Below, piece after piece: positions 33,554-44,087 of a stretch of DNA of 64,000 nt. Origin of the DNA: Lepidodermella squamata (taxonomy: Eukaryota; Gastrotricha); the NCBI GenBank assembly GCA_047495785.1, contig JBLDXI010000012.1:806001-870000 (forward strand), written 5' to 3'. Under the pieces are notes generated by a model. The model did no database searches. It was given only the letters and a program-made list of their open reading frames with translations, and had not been told where the DNA came from. Both the position numbers and the translations under genes were made by a program. Numbering within the stretch: the stretch's first letter is position 1; each line of letters begins with the position of its first letter.

Positions 33554-34456
33554 GTTATCCGGATCGTATCGTAAAATATGCCTTCTTAATGGCCGAATTA
33601 TAAACTCATAAAACCTTCTTCCAAGCAGGGATTTTTTAATATTTTCTAAACAGGCAGGGATTTTTTGATATTTTTATATCAAAAAATGCCCGCTTGTCCA
33701 GAAAATATCACCAAAAACCCCACTTGTCAAACACACAAGAGAAACCCGAAAAAGTTCAAGCAACACTTCAAAACGATTTTATTGAAAATCACAAAAATGG
33801 GGTGAAAATTGGGCAGAACTCCGGAAGAAAACGCGCGAGATCGGTATCAAATCGGGCAGCATTCACCCCCATCGAACAGCACTTGGCCATGAGCTCGTGA
33901 AAATCGGGCAGAACTCGTCCAGAATTTCGCGAAAATTCGCGACAAAAGAGCAGAATTCGTCCCGAATGTCGTGGGCATCAAGCAACAATCGGCCAGCTTT
34001 CGATGAAATCGAAGACCAGAATCCAAATCGCAACAGGGCATCGACTGCGACATTGAAAGCAAGAAGATACAGAACGGCATGGTTCGAAAATCGAGCGATT
34101 CCTGACACCATGGCAAATAGCAGCCTTTCGTTCGAAAGTCGAAGGGTCGTCGTTTGAAAGTCGCATTGATAGCCATCCGAAGCCAACCGAGCAGAACCAT
34201 CTAGCGTAGGACAGCCCAATTTTGTGATTCAGTAGCAGCAATTTGTTGAGCATGCGAGAAATGCGGGAAATTCGATGTGGAAAACAAACCAAAAACTCGC
34301 AAAATGAAGAATGCGAGAATAAAATGGGCAAGCAACAAATTTCATGATTATTTTAAGTTGGATTTTTCAATTTCAAATTATAGCAATAGAAATTCAGCGA
34401 AAGTGTACCATACAATGCTAGTAACCCTGAAAATTTTACGATACGACCCGGATAAC
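33554..34456. mobile_element. Nested element with 24-bp inverted ends
   Basis: GTTATCCGGATCGTATCGTA continuing to 33577 matches, with one mismatch, the inverse of 34433-34456. The enclosed 0.9 kb also has an internal short palindrome (gggattttttgatattttta near 33657-33690) and no transposase. It is a non-autonomous DNA element candidate sitting inside a larger inverted-repeat structure. Confidence 0.55.
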
Positions 34457-34481
34457 ACACATATACGGAAGCCAATCAGGT

Positions 34482-34503
34482 TATATGGGTTTAAACCCAT
34501 ATA
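34482..34503. repeat. 22-bp perfect palindrome
   Basis: The sequence reads TATATGGGTTT and then its exact reverse complement. It is flanked by inverted ATACGGAAG (34462) and CTTCCGTAT (34514), so a larger cruciform could form. It may be the end of a small repeat. Confidence 0.7.
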
Positions 34504-34614
34504 CCCTTCTTGTCTTCCGTATATTATATATTATGATTGAAATTTGGGAATTAAACATTTGACTTGCACAATTTTTACTTGGTGGTGCGCTCGCGTGAGG
34601 TCACCCGCCCTAAT

Positions 34615-34760
34615 TTTTCAGTGCACGTATAACTTTTTCCCTTTCAATTTTTCGAGCGAGAACCCTATATTCAATCGATAGAGGATTAAATTCTCTTCAT
34701 TTTGGCATAAAAACCGCCACAAAAAGTCCAAGTTACTCTTTGACAACTGTGCGCGCGGTA
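34615..34760. repeat. Dispersed repeat, copy 2
   Basis: Diverged copy of the block at 13360-13505 in the same orientation, with the shared landmarks ttttcgagcgagaac and cataaaaaccgcc. It lies inside the 33392-35090 structure. Confidence 0.55.
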
Positions 34761-35090
34761 AAATTAGCGATAAATAACAGTGGCCACGACTTGGGCGAGT
34801 GAGCGTGCCTTGTAAATATGTCTTAAAGTTAGCCACGTTTGCTTATTTTTCGTACCTACCATGCACATTTTATATCGATAGATAAAGATTTTTTCGGTTG
34901 AAATTATGTTTTTTAAATCTGATAGAATATATGCGAAATGCGCGACTTTTTTGGGTTAAAATTGATTCAGTTGTGCACGCACGCACTTACGGCGCGCGTG
35001 TGTTGCGTAACAGTGTGCGCGAAATGGCCGGCCAATAGGGGCGCGCGCAGAGCCGTAACGTAGGCGGGCCTGATAATGTGCGCAAAAAAT

Positions 35091-36121
35091 TATCTTGGTT
35101 GATTCTCAGCCGATCTTTAATTCTACTTGGCTGCTTATCAGTCGACTCTGCCGTTGTTCTGTTTTCTTTCACCTACCCCGAACGGTGCTGTGCCCTTCAA
35201 GTCGTTGTGCCATCTATTGGTATTGGCTTTGTCGTTTCCTGCTGCTTCGCTCGCCTCGATAAGGCTAGACGAAGTCAGAATCAGTGGGTATCTGCCCTGT
35301 TGTTTTGGTCCGCTTGACTATGTCACGGTTTTGATCTGCGTTATTTGTACTTCTCCTGATGGTCAGATGATTTGCTTGACGTTTTAAATTCAATATCGCG
35401 GTTTCAGATCGATATTGCAGAGGAATAGGAATCGATATTTTCTCACCCTTGCCATAAAGGTGTGATGGGCCTTTAATGCTATAGAATAGTCAACCTTTCA
35501 AATGAATGGGTAACATTTTTGACCAAAATTAATCAAATTAATTTTCTTACTATAATGGCTGTAGATCAGCGGAAAGCTACAGTTACAACCGGCAAATCGT
35601 CAAATCCAGAAATTCGTGTGCAAATGGTGGATCTGCCCGGGGTGAAGGCATTCATGGCAACCAACAACACGGATTTTAGCCGAAATTTGGCAATTCACAT
35701 AAGGCCGGGGAAAAACTCTAGCATGTGCCCTATGCCGCAAACCGAAGAAAAGTTGGTAGCGATAAATTTTAAAAGATCAAAGAAGACGCCAGCCGAGATA
35801 AGGAAAATGAAGTGAACCTTTGTATCGCCCATTTACGGAACGTCTTTGAAATTTTACTTTTCATTGACAACATTTTGGACCAAGCTTTTGCCCATTAAAA
35901 CAATATCAGCTATATACTGATTTAGCATGTAATTTATGTAATTTTTTCTCTAATCAATGGTGGCCTTTAATGAGCGGAGCTGCGCATCTTCAATTTTTCC
36001 GTTTGTTCCGTTCCGTCCTAATTATAGGGCTAAGCAAATATAAGTGAGGCCGAGTTTCAGATCATAACATTATCATTTCCCCTTTCGAATTTTCTTTTCA
36101 CACAATTTCAAAAAATTAAAA
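35091..36121. other. Intergenic region with one weak open frame
   Basis: Mostly AT-rich sequence. A 98-codon frame at 35519-35815 (product rich in Lys/Asn, with MAVDQRK, VDLPGVKAFM and a basic end KKTPAEIRKMK) has no recognised domain and no obvious splice or promoter signals. It may be a small unknown gene or chance. The last 90 bases before 36122 hold the H1 promoter, with AAATATAAGTG at 36037-36047. Confidence 0.35.
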
Positions 36122-36709
36122 ATGCGCGCTGCTTTTGCCTTGGCCGCCGTCGCCCTGCTGTGCCTTGGTAACACAATGTGGGTCTACTTTAACTGAGTAA
36201 CTGACATTTTTACTTGTATAGCTTTCGCGGATGTTGAGGCTGGCCGTGGTAACAAGGGTAAAAGCGTCTCGAAGAGCGTCTCCATCAGCGTGTCGTACAA
36301 CCGGCAGCCGAAGAAGCACGCGATGAAGAAGCGCCCGGCCAAGAAGGCCTTCGTCGCCGGGCGCAAGCACCGCCGTGCCTCGTTCTCCAAGTCCGTGTCC
36401 GCGTCGGTGTCGGCCCGCACGAACAAGCACACCCGCAAGGTCTCCACCAAGAAGTTCATGCGCGTGCACAAGCGCGGATCCATGTCCGGCTCGTACTCGC
36501 GCTCGGGCTCCTTCGGCGGCTACAACAAGAAGCATGGCAACAAGAAGGGCCATAGTGGCAAGAAGTTCGGCGGCAAGAAGTTTGGCGGCAAGAAGCACGG
36601 TGGCAAGCACGGCAAGGGTCGCAAGGGCAGCAAGAGCGGCAGCTACTCGGCCTCCAACAACTTCTCGTACTCGGTCGCCGTCGAAACCGGTGCTGCTCCC
36701 AGCAAATAA
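36122..36709 (+). CDS. Secreted Lys/Gly/Ser/His-rich basic protein (H1)
   Basis: Exon 1 (36122-36167) encodes most of a signal peptide (MRAAFALAAVALLCLG). Exon 2 (36222-36709) encodes AFADVEAGRGNKGK and the mature protein. The mature part has SVSKSVSISVSYN-type Ser/Val repeats, then KKHAMKKRPAKKAF and SVSASVSART. These are followed by MRVHKRGSMSGSYSRSGSFGG and a Lys-Gly-His tract (KKFGGKKFGGKKHGGKHGKG). It ends SGSYSASNNFSYSVAVETG. It is extremely basic, lacks cysteines after the signal peptide and has no known domain. Codons are almost all C- or G-ending (Lys always AAG in the core), unlike neighbours. Possible roles are extracellular matrix, cuticle, glue or antimicrobial; none is shown. 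The antisense frames are by-products. Confidence 0.8.
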
Positions 36710-36868
36710 ATCATTAAATGATTCCGTAATAATTATTTATTTCAAATGGTTCAGAATAATAAAAAATAAGTTCTACCAAAAAATGCTCATTATCTAATAT
36801 CCCTGATGGCCGTGGTTCGATTCCCAGTCATGGAATAGTTGTTTTCTGTGGGTCACCGCGGTATGAAT

Positions 36869-36930
36869 ATGCAAATGAGAACGGTCGAAATCACATCGCA
36901 ATTTATTTCAGTATTTATGGCTGGTTAGAG
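36869..36930 (+). promoter_or_regulatory. U6 promoter (copy 1)
   Basis: An ATGCAAAT octamer (36869-36876) lies 73 bp before the U6 start. A conserved GGTCGAAATCACAT block follows at about -60 to -45, in the position of a PSE. A TATTTATGGCTGG block sits at about -30, in the position of the TATA box. All three parts recur upstream of the other two U6 genes at matching spacing. Confidence 0.65.
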
Positions 36931-36941
36931 AGTGTTGGAAT

Positions 36942-36958
36942 GTCAATCTTCGGATTGG

Positions 36959-36997
<39 letters not shown>

Positions 36998-37047
36998 GGC
37001 CCCTGCGCAAGGATGACACGCAAAATCGTGAAGCGTTCCATATTTTT
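36942..37047 (+). ncRNA. U6: U6 spliceosomal snRNA (copy 1)
   Basis: The 5' stem-loop is GTCAATC-TTCG-GATTGGC. The invariant ATACTAAAATTGGAACGATACAGAGAAGATTAGCATGGCCCC region follows (only partly quoted here as landmarks: ACAGAGA box and AGC triad). Next come TGCGCAAGGATGACACGCAAA and GTGAAGCGTTCC, and a T-run terminator at 37043-37047. U6 forms the catalytic core of the spliceosome. It lies about 230 bp downstream of H1. Confidence 0.95.
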
Positions 37048-37264
37048 GCATTTCATCCCGTCTTTTACTTCATTACTCGCACAGCTTCTTCTTAGAAAAG
37101 TACCAGTCGCACTCTGTGACATGGTTACCTAAACCACTAGCAGATAATGGGGATGATGACAAAGAAGCGTTGAGACAAAATAGAACAACCAAATAGCCTG
37201 TCTACTTCCACGTGGCCGCGAGAACATGGCCTACGGCATTGCATATTATTACATGGAAGTGAAA

Positions 37265-37841
37265 ATGCGCGGCGCACTTGAAGTTTTGCAACTTCTCATC
37301 ATCTACTTCACAGGTTTGAATTATAGAATTTTAATTTCTCATTTTATGTATCATTTTTCAAGATTTTGCCAATAGTTTGCAATGCTATTCTTGTTCTAGC
37401 GGCTGCGAAGCTACACCCACTTATGGTTAGACTTTCATCGTTATTTTCCTTCTCCTAATAATTTTCCACATTAAGCCGTAACCTGCGGCGTGGGACAACT
37501 TTGGTGTGTGGTAAGAATTATCTCAAATTTTAAAAATATTAATTTTTTATAATTCGCTAATTTAGTCCTTCGCTCTACAAATCGTCTCAACCGGAACAAT
37601 CCGATCCTGCGCTTCTACATGCAGTAATGGCACGATAGGAATCGGCCTTCAGACCACCCCGGCAACGTTGGCCAACCTCGGAATTTTCTGCTGCCAAACA
37701 GACCTCTGTAACGCTTTCGGATCAGCCCGGCCATCTCATTGTTACGACTTGGCGTTGATGGCCTCGCTAATTTTCGTTGCTGGCCTTATTATTACGCTAT
37801 CTGTGACTACAGTAAAAGACATATTGTTTCTTCGAGATTAA
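37265..37841 (+). CDS. Ly6/uPAR-type three-finger protein, probably GPI-anchored
   Basis: Several short exons. The first ends ...LLIIYFT and the next begins DFANSLQCYSCSSGC, the typical LxCYxC start of an LU domain. A later exon has VTCGVGQLWCV, and the last (from about 37566) has TIRSCASTCSNG and ends in CCQTDLCN, the hallmark CCxxDxCN motif. A C-terminal hydrophobic segment (LALMASLIFVAGLIITLSV) suggests GPI attachment, though a short charged tail follows it. Introns are phase-compatible (TAT G|CC; GTG|TCC). Such proteins modulate receptors at the cell surface; the partner is unknown. An in-frame upstream ATG at 37226 is an alternative start. Confidence 0.75.
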
Positions 37842-37907
37842 TATTAAATTAAACGCCAACAATTATTAATAAAAATAATTTTATTTACTATAGCGATTGA
37901 TTTTTCG

Positions 37908-38517
37908 TTAAATATTAACATGAACTGATACACAGGCTATTACTGATCCATCAACCAGTGTGAGTTTTACTTCGAAAGTTGAATGGCCCTGAAAAATTAA
38001 GAAATTACGTCAACAATTTATTTTCATCGCGCTAATCTTACCGATGGCCATTTGCTGGGAATTTTCACGGTATTTGGAGGTAGAGCAACTTGAACGCCAG
38101 GCTTAAGAGGACATTTATCCGGGCCGAAGAAAAGAAGGCAATTTCCAGGCGATGCCGGAAAATATTTCACTGGATGGCTCGGCTTGTCATCGGCTGTTAA
38201 TTTCGAGGTAACCACCATGACTGTATCTTCCTCGACAGCCACGTCTAGATATTTTTTCAATTAAACAAAATAAGGTGGCTTTTTCAATTCAAACTTGGCG
38301 TGAATTTTATTTTGATCGGCAAACTCGATTCGGGTTGTACTTTGCAGCTGTCTGCTGATTCTGAACACGTTCCAAGGCTGACATGGCCAACATTTTCTGA
38401 TGGCAAGAAAATAGCCTTAAATTTAAACTGAAAAATAAGCAGCATACCACATGACGTCCAAAATGCAGCTTCGCTCAATTTAAACAGAGATATCAGAAGA
38501 AAAATGCGAAAAATCAT
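37908..38517 (-). CDS. ML-domain (NPC2/MD-2-like) lipid-binding protein
   Basis: Four exons (38517-38448, 38396-38295, 38244-38042, 37990-37908) join in frame. The signal peptide is MIFRIFLLISLFKLSEA. The mature protein has FWTSCENVGHVSLGTC, DSCKVQPESSLPIKIKF, PGNCLLFFGPDKCPLKPG, then VALPPN and VKIPSKWPSGHSTFEVKLTLVDGS-IACVSV. Six cysteines and the CPL-KPG motif match NPC2-type proteins. These are secreted or lysosomal and bind sterols or other lipids in a beta-sandwich cavity. Length is about 150 residues, as usual. It is convergent with the Ly6 gene, the stops being only about 65 bp apart. Confidence 0.8.
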
Positions 38518-39252
38518 GTTTTGCTGCCGCGAAATCGCAATTTTGAATTTTCACATGTAGAGCGGAATAATTTTACAGCTTTTCTTATGCTGTTTATGCG
38601 AGCAGGTGAGTAATTTTTGTTTACGAATAATTCATACTGTCACGTAGTTATATGTGTCTTGAGATGTGCCGTAGTAACGCTACGTGAACGCGACAAGTGA
38701 CCCGAGATTTGTGTGCACTCTGCGCCGTTGACCAGTCCTTTACGTGTTCAAGAGAAAGGAATAGCATTGTTCACTGCAGTGTGAGGATAATCGTGGTTCT
38801 CAGATGGCCATCGTGGATTGCTCATATCCAATTCAGCGAGAAAATTACCTTCTATTGCGTGAGTGGCTGGCAGTTTTGGTAAAAAATAATCAACGAATTT
38901 CACGAAAATAAAATCATAAAATAATTGTCACGATGAATGATAATGATACTATATTATATTCACTTTGACATTGAGAAGAAAAATGAACTACATGAAATTT
39001 GAAGACCGAAAACATTTTTTCATTTGCATCACAAGTAAAACGCATCATTATCGAAATCGCAATCAAACTTTGATTTTGAGACTAACGAATCCTGATATTC
39101 AATTGAATTCTAATTAGCGCATTCCAAACTGCTGCGAAACAAGGGAATGCGTTTTAGAAATGATAATAGCGTTTTATCTATAAAAGCTAGGGCAAATACC
39201 ATAGAGGCATCATCAACAAGCCTTTCAATCATTTTTTCAGTAAATAATCAGA
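38518..39252. other. Intergenic region, H2 promoter at its end
   Basis: No supported gene. It is AT-rich with dispersed short repeats. The last 75 bp hold the H2 core promoter (separate entry). Confidence 0.5.
39178..39217 (+). promoter_or_regulatory. H2 core promoter: TATA box plus GGCATCATCAAC motif
   Basis: CTATAAAAGC (39178-39187) is followed after about 17 bp by GAGGCATCATCAAC (39204-39217). The two motifs recur at H4 (TATA 53541-53550, motif 53511-53521, minus strand). They also recur at H6 (61941-61950 and 61909-61920, minus). A weaker form is at H3 (about 47339-47348 and 47306-47319). The second motif sits where transcription should start, so it is probably an initiator or 5' leader element. 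Confidence 0.6.
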
Positions 39253-39851
39253 ATGCGCGTCGTACTCTTTTTGGCTGCTGTCGCCTTGATGGGCCTTGGT
39301 AAAAATCAGAATTATGCCATAATTTCTAATTGCATTTATGTTCAATTTCGATTTAAGCCTTCACCACAGTTGAAGCAGGCCGTGGTAACAAGGGTAAAAG
39401 CGTCTCGAAGAGCGTCTCGAAGAGCGTCTCCATCAGCGTGTCGTACAACCGGCAGCCGAAGAAGCACGCGATGAAGAAGCGCCCGGCCAAGAAGGCCTTC
39501 GTCGCTGGGCGCAAGCACCGCCGTGCCTCGTTATCCAAGTCCGTGTCCGCGTCGGTGTCGGCCCGCACGAACAAGCACACCCGCAAGGTCTCCACCAAGA
39601 AGTTCATGCGCGTGCACAAGCGCGGATCCATGTCCGGCTCGTTCTCGCGCTCGGGCTCCTTCGGCGGCTACAACAAGAAGCATGGCAGCAAGAAGGGCCA
39701 TGGTGGCAAGAAGTTCGGTGGCAAGAAGGGCAAGAAGCACGGTGGCAAGCACGGCAAGGGTCGCAAGGGCAGCAAGAGCGGCAGCTACTCGGCCTCCAAC
39801 AACTTCTCGTACTCGGTCGCCGTCGAAACCGGTGCTGCTCCCGGCAAATAA
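39253..39851 (+). CDS. Secreted Lys/Gly/Ser/His-rich basic protein (H2)
   Basis: Exon 1 (39253-39298) is MRVVLFLAAVALMGLG. Exon 2 (39358-39851) starts AFTTVEAGRGNKGK. Compared with H1 it has one more SVSK unit and a slightly different Gly-Lys tract (KKFGGKKGKKHGGKHGKG). The core is otherwise nearly identical at the DNA level, with scattered silent changes, whereas introns and flanks differ. It lies 450 bp upstream of the sHSP gene S1 in the same orientation, matching the H6-S2 order on the other strand. Confidence 0.8.
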
Positions 39852-40188
39852 ATCATTTTAATGCAAACTTTTGCTCGATTAATTTTTCCAATGATAATTT
39901 ATTCGCAAGACTGGAAAAATAAAATCTAAAATCTAAAATAATTTGCCACATTCGAACAGTCAGTTGTGAGGGTTCCGGATTGATCGTCTTGTTATTAACT
40001 GGTCGTTTCTTGTTATTGGTCTTAACCTAGAGCCCTTTTGGATACGATTCAATGTTTTCAGTTTTAGTGTTGTATTGTTTCACCTGAATCGCGTGCTCGA
40101 CCTCGCCTGGCTCCGCATCAATTTTCATTTCAATTGTTCGCTATTCATGGCGCGCGAGGCTGCACACGTGCTCCATGCCAACGGAGGC

Positions 40189-40230
40189 CTATAAATGACG
40201 CCGCTTCGCCTCTAGGATATCATCAATCAG
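40189..40230 (+). promoter_or_regulatory. S1 core promoter
   Basis: CCTATAAATG (40189-40198) is followed by GATATCATCAATCAG (about 40216-40230), which resembles the TCATCAA part of the H-gene motif. S2 has TATAAAT in the equivalent place (about 60802-60815, minus strand). No clear heat shock element array is visible. Confidence 0.5.
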
Positions 40231-40302
40231 CTCTTTGCTCAATCAAAGCATCTTCTCGCTCATTTTCGCTTTCGTTCGTGTTTTCACTCACCAACCAATA
40301 AA

Positions 40303-41614
40303 ATGGCCTGCTCGTACAACTTCCAACCGACCCTGTCGACCGTCGCTCCCTCGATCGCCGGCTACTCGAGCCCGATGAACGTCGAGAGCCTGCTCCGCAG
40401 CAAGGCCGGCATCTACTCGCCGTCGTCTGTTGAGCGCAGCCTCATCAACGCCGCCGTCCCGACCCCGTTCGCTGCCGCCGCCGGCATCCACAACGTCAAC
40501 GCCTTCGCCTCGTCCCCGGTCGCCTACAACACCTTCGCCTCGCCGATCGAGTGCGGAGCCGAGACCGGCCGCGTCTTCGGTGCCGAGTGCGGTGCCCAGC
40601 TGGCCGCCATCGTCGCCGCCCGCCTCAACACCTTCGTCGGCCAGGAGGTGGCCGTCCGCATCGGCGCCCAGTGGGGAGCCGAGATGTGCGCCAAGCTGGG
40701 TGCCGAGCTCGCCGTCAAGCTCGTCAACGGCTGGCCGGTCGAGCAGTGCGCCCGCTGGTGCTACACCTTCGGAGCCGAGCACGGCGCCGAACTGGGTGCC
40801 ATCATCGCCCAGCGCCTGGGTGCCATCTACACCGCCGAGTTCGCCGCCCGCATCGGCGCCGAGCTCTTCGCCGAGGTCTGCGCCAAGCAGTGCTACATCA
40901 TCGCCGCCCGCGTCGCCGAGTCGCGCTTCGGTGGTGCCCGCCTCGCCAACAACTGGACCGGCTCGTTCGAGCGCTTCGGTGGCATCAACTACCCGACCAC
41001 CTTCGGCCCCTTCGGCGCCAACACCTGGTCGAACACCCTGTCGGCTGACAACAAGCTGTACAACATCGCCTTCCGCCCGTCCTCCGAGGTCGAGCTCTAC
41101 ACCCTGACCCACCCGATCCGCATGATCGACGTCGAGGGCAACCGCCAGCTGTACCTGTGCTTCGAGCTCAAGGGCTTCAAGCCTGAGGAAGTCACCGTCA
41201 CCCTGAACAAGGCCGAGCGCGCCGTCGTCGTCGAGGCTGCCCACGAGGCCAAGGACGGCAAGGAGCACACCGTCGCCCGCAAGTACTCGCGCAAGTTCGT
41301 CCTGCCCGAGGTTTGTAAACTTCTTGAAATTTCAATCACCTCTGACTTAATTATCTTTCTAGACCCTTGCCAAGATCGACCTGACCAAGGTTGAGCTCAA
41401 GTCGTGCCTGACCCAGGAGGGCCACCTCGTCGTCGAGTGCCAGCTGCCGAAGATGACCACCGAGGAGATCGCCAAGTGCCCGACCATGTCCGAGCTGTAC
41501 AACAAGCTGCCCGCCTTCGGAGGCTTCAACGCCGCCGTCCAGGCCTTCGGCGGCATCAACGGCGTCAACTGCAACGTCAACCACGTCAAGCCCGTCACCG
41601 TCAAGACCGCCTAA
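40303..41614 (+). CDS. Small heat shock protein with Ala/Gly/Cys-rich N-terminal repeats (S1)
   Basis: Exons 40303-41310 and 41363-41614, with a 52-bp intron inside the alpha-crystallin domain. The C-terminal part is a clear sHSP domain: LYLCFELKGFKPEEVTVTL, then AVVVEAAHEAKDGKEHTVARKYSRKFVLPE, then LKSCLTQEGHLVVECQLPK. It is a holdase chaperone family. The N-terminal 230 residues are unusual. About a dozen imperfect units on the theme GAE(C/L/H)GA-(Q/E)LAAIIAxRL, with many cysteines, form a probable amphipathic helical array. A tail with NCNVNHVKPVTVKTA follows the sHSP domain. At about 420 residues it is more than twice the normal sHSP length. Codons are strongly GC-ending. A poly(A) signal AATAAA lies near 41740. 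Confidence 0.85.
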
Positions 41615-42137
41615 ATGAACTTCGAGCGAGTATTGGAGTCATAATCACGCTATTCAAAAGAACTTCTGATGAAAACTTTACATGATATAGCTTCAACTAT
41701 GCTTTTGCAATGTTGATGCAATGATGCGTTTTTTCGAACGAATAAAGATTTTGCGTGGTAAAAAATAATGCATTTTTATCAATTATTGTCATTATTTGCC
41801 ACCGGCAATAATTCTCCACCTCAACTTTGTTGTCGCTTGTCCACGAAATTGTGTTTCGCACCTGTGCAAAAATGACGGTAAAACTGCTGAGCCATATTGA
41901 AACCATATGATGCAATGGCATCTGGAAACATTACCTACAAAAGGTGCTGAACGCCAGCATTCATATTTTTTCCATCACAGTCGAATTTCGCGTAATAAGA
42001 TCACATATTGCCACATTTTAGAAGTCAGTCAAGGAATCCTATACAGGTGATATTTTGACCTTTTCAACCTTTGTGTTCAATTTTGTTCTATTTTCAGCGA
42101 AAACTTACCAAAAATAAGTCCGACACGTAAAACGTCG
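41615..42137. other. Intergenic region
   Basis: The S1 3' end, then AT-rich sequence. I see no gene and no repeat of note. Confidence 0.5.
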
Positions 42138-42701
42138 TTGCGGTTATTTTCTTCAGTTTCACTATTTTTCCGAAATCTAAACCTCTGCACGCCGAAGCGC
42201 CGGCGACATCTGGTCCTGAAATGCCATTCCTGCGGCGATGAGGAAGACAACGTGAAGGAGTTCAAAGAGCACATCGACGAGCGGCATCCCGACTGGAAAC
42301 GTGAAGGGTACACTTTTCACTGCCAAACTTGCTCCGATATCTTCTTCAAATTCCGCGAATTCCAAGACCACGTTTATTCATGCTACGATAATCTCGAAAA
42401 TCAGCGACCCCGGAAAACAAGTTCCACAGGCAGCGATCTTAGTCGGTCTTCAGAGAATAATTACGCAAGGGTCGTCGACCCTGTTCAGCTTTCTTATGAT
42501 TCTACCCTGAAATTGTGCGTCAGCCTTCGCTCCAAGGGAGTTCATTCGTCACAAATCGATCAGGTTGTTCAAAACGCAATCGATTTGGCTCGATGCTCGG
42601 GTTCCAGCGCGATGGCCTTGCGTCTCATGGAATTGGCGAGTGAAATCGGACGCGAAAAGGCCGTCATTTCACAAGGATTTGACGAGCATATAATATTTTG
42701 A
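42138..42701 (+). CDS. Two-zinc-finger protein
   Basis: A frame of 187 codons. Two zinc fingers lie at residues about 29-75: C-x2-C-x12-H-x4-H (CHSCGDEE...HIDERH) and C-x2-C-x12-H-x3-C (CQTCSDIF...HVYSC). The rest is a Ser/Arg-rich stretch followed by a helical region (ALRLMELASEIGREKAV). Fingers of this pattern bind nucleic acids or proteins; the role is unknown. The N-terminus is uncertain because an upstream intron is possible. No neighbour suggests a pathway. Confidence 0.55.
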   Translation: MRLFSSVSLFFRNLNLCTPKRRRHLVLKCHSCGDEEDNVKEFKEHIDERHPDWKREGYTFHCQTCSDIFFKFREFQDHVYSCYDNLENQRPRKTSSTGSDLSRSSENNYARVVDPVQLSYDSTLKLCVSLRSKGVHSSQIDQVVQNAIDLARCSGSSAMALRLMELASEIGREKAVISQGFDEHIIF

Positions 42702-43322
42702 TTAATTATCGCTGAATTTTGGCAGCTAGCCAAATTTTGTTGTTGTTTTCAGTGCGAGCTTCCTTCGCCTTTGATTTTCAATTTTCCTTTTCCGACCTTC
42801 GGCTTACGATTTCTGTTTTCTTCAATCATTTGATACATTTCCGAATAAATAGTGTACTCTTCGTTTCATGTCTGTCGCCATTTTGCAGGTCATTCGATTT
42901 CCTACAAATAAATTTTCCTGGATTGATGGCCTGATCAATGAGTATAGACAGGCCTTATAACAGCACCATTGATATCACTTTTTTTGTCATTGGGCGGCGG
43001 CCAAATGCGTTTCGGCGCCAATAAGATCACGCGACCAGCACGCGTGACGCAAAAAATGACCAGCAAAATTTGGCAAAAAACTAGCAAGCACTGGCATTGC
43101 TAAGGTCAATATAATATTATAGTCATTTTTATCCTCGTCCATTTTCGCTACAATATTTGAACGATGATCTAAATTCTTCAATTTTTATATAGGCATGATT
43201 TTTAATTGCATCCAAGCTGTGCCACTGAAATTGCTATATGCTTCTTCTGCTATTGAACAAATTACAGTGAATTACATTTCAACTGGTTGAATCGATTGAA
43301 TCAATATAACAGCGTAACGGAA

Positions 43323-44087
43323 ATGCGACCTCGAATTCGAATGAAATTCTCCATTCTGATTGGCCTTGTTCAGCTTGTTGCGTCGACGTTTGGCGACGAT
43401 ATTGAATCGGTAAAGCAGCTAAAGAGTGCTCGCGATTGGCAACGCGCCAGTGATGATACACCATCAACGTCACCCCCTTTCCGGATAAACGATGTAATGA
43501 GCTCCTCTCCAACACCAGAACCTATTGCATCGAGCAATAACAGCCAATATCGATACAGGTTAGGCACAATTTTAAACCGACAAATTAAAATATCCGCCTT
43601 AATTTTTTTTACCGAAAAAAATGAATTATTATTTGCATTATTTTTATTATCTTTAATTTTTTAATTAATTATTCGAATATTATTTTTTTTTAATTTTGCG
43701 TTTTTTTTAATTTTTATTAGCAAGCCGGCGAATGGCGATGCATCTGGCACTTACACCCGAGCGGCAATCGGTGTAACAATTGCCGCTTTTTTCTGCGTCG
43801 TCGGCGTCATATTATCCGCCATTCTCGAACAGCACAGGCAAAAACAACTGATCGAAGCGCAAGGCGCGTTCTCGGTCGATCAAAGCCCGTTCATATCTCG
43901 CGCAACTTCGATGCAAGTATCGACAATCAGCGCCGGCAACTGGCGCTCGCCGTCCGTGCCGATTATTGCAGCTAATCGAGACAGCTTTTGCAACGAGCCG
44001 TCGCCGTCGATAATCAACGCGAAGGTGTTGTATGCCCGGCAAAATTCAAACTCGAGTGATCGGTCGTCCGCATGCGGCATCGTTTGA
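43323..44087 (+). CDS. Single-pass type I membrane protein, unknown function
   Basis: Two exons (43323 to about 43557, then from 43720) join in frame with an AG|C split serine codon. The signal peptide is MKFSILIGLVQLVASTFG (ATG 43341; 43323 is the upstream alternative). A short Ser/Pro-rich extracellular part leads to one transmembrane segment, AAIGVTIAAFFCVVGVILSAIL. The cytoplasmic tail is about 95 residues, Ser-rich and without motifs I recognise, ending SACGIV. The intron is 162 bp and T-rich. Confidence 0.55.

Larger units (their letters stand above)
33392..35090. mobile_element. Element with about 58-bp inverted ends, carrying a nested element
   Basis: Sequence 33392-33449 (with CAGGCCCGCCTACGTTACGG then CTCTGCGCGCG) is repeated almost exactly in inverted orientation at 35032-35090. 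The 1.7 kb between has no coding sequence. A second inverted-end element lies inside (33554-34456), so insertion into insertion is likely. Copy ends include GGCCAATAGG/CCTATTGG just inside. The frames around 33850-34330 look like by-products of biased sequence. Confidence 0.6.

Noticed and set aside
33847-34331. Several overlapping frames of 86-118 codons on both strands
   Set aside because: They lie inside an inverted-end element, have no domains and no splice or promoter context, and overlap each other in all frames.
35519-35815. 98-codon frame as a firm gene
   Set aside because: It may be real, but with no domain, paralogue or expression signal visible I list it only within the intergenic entry.
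36116-36610. Long antisense and alternate frames across the H genes (also at 46673-47273, 52983-53409, 57370-57865, 61367-61802)
   Set aside because: They arise from the GC-rich, repetitive codon use of the H genes on the real strand. The proteins are low-complexity and have no signal, domain or conserved start context of their own.
36806-36835. tRNA-like GTGGTTCGATTCCCAGTC downstream of H1
   Set aside because: Only a B-box-like T-arm can be seen; there is no matching acceptor stem or anticodon arm, so it is at most a tRNA fragment.
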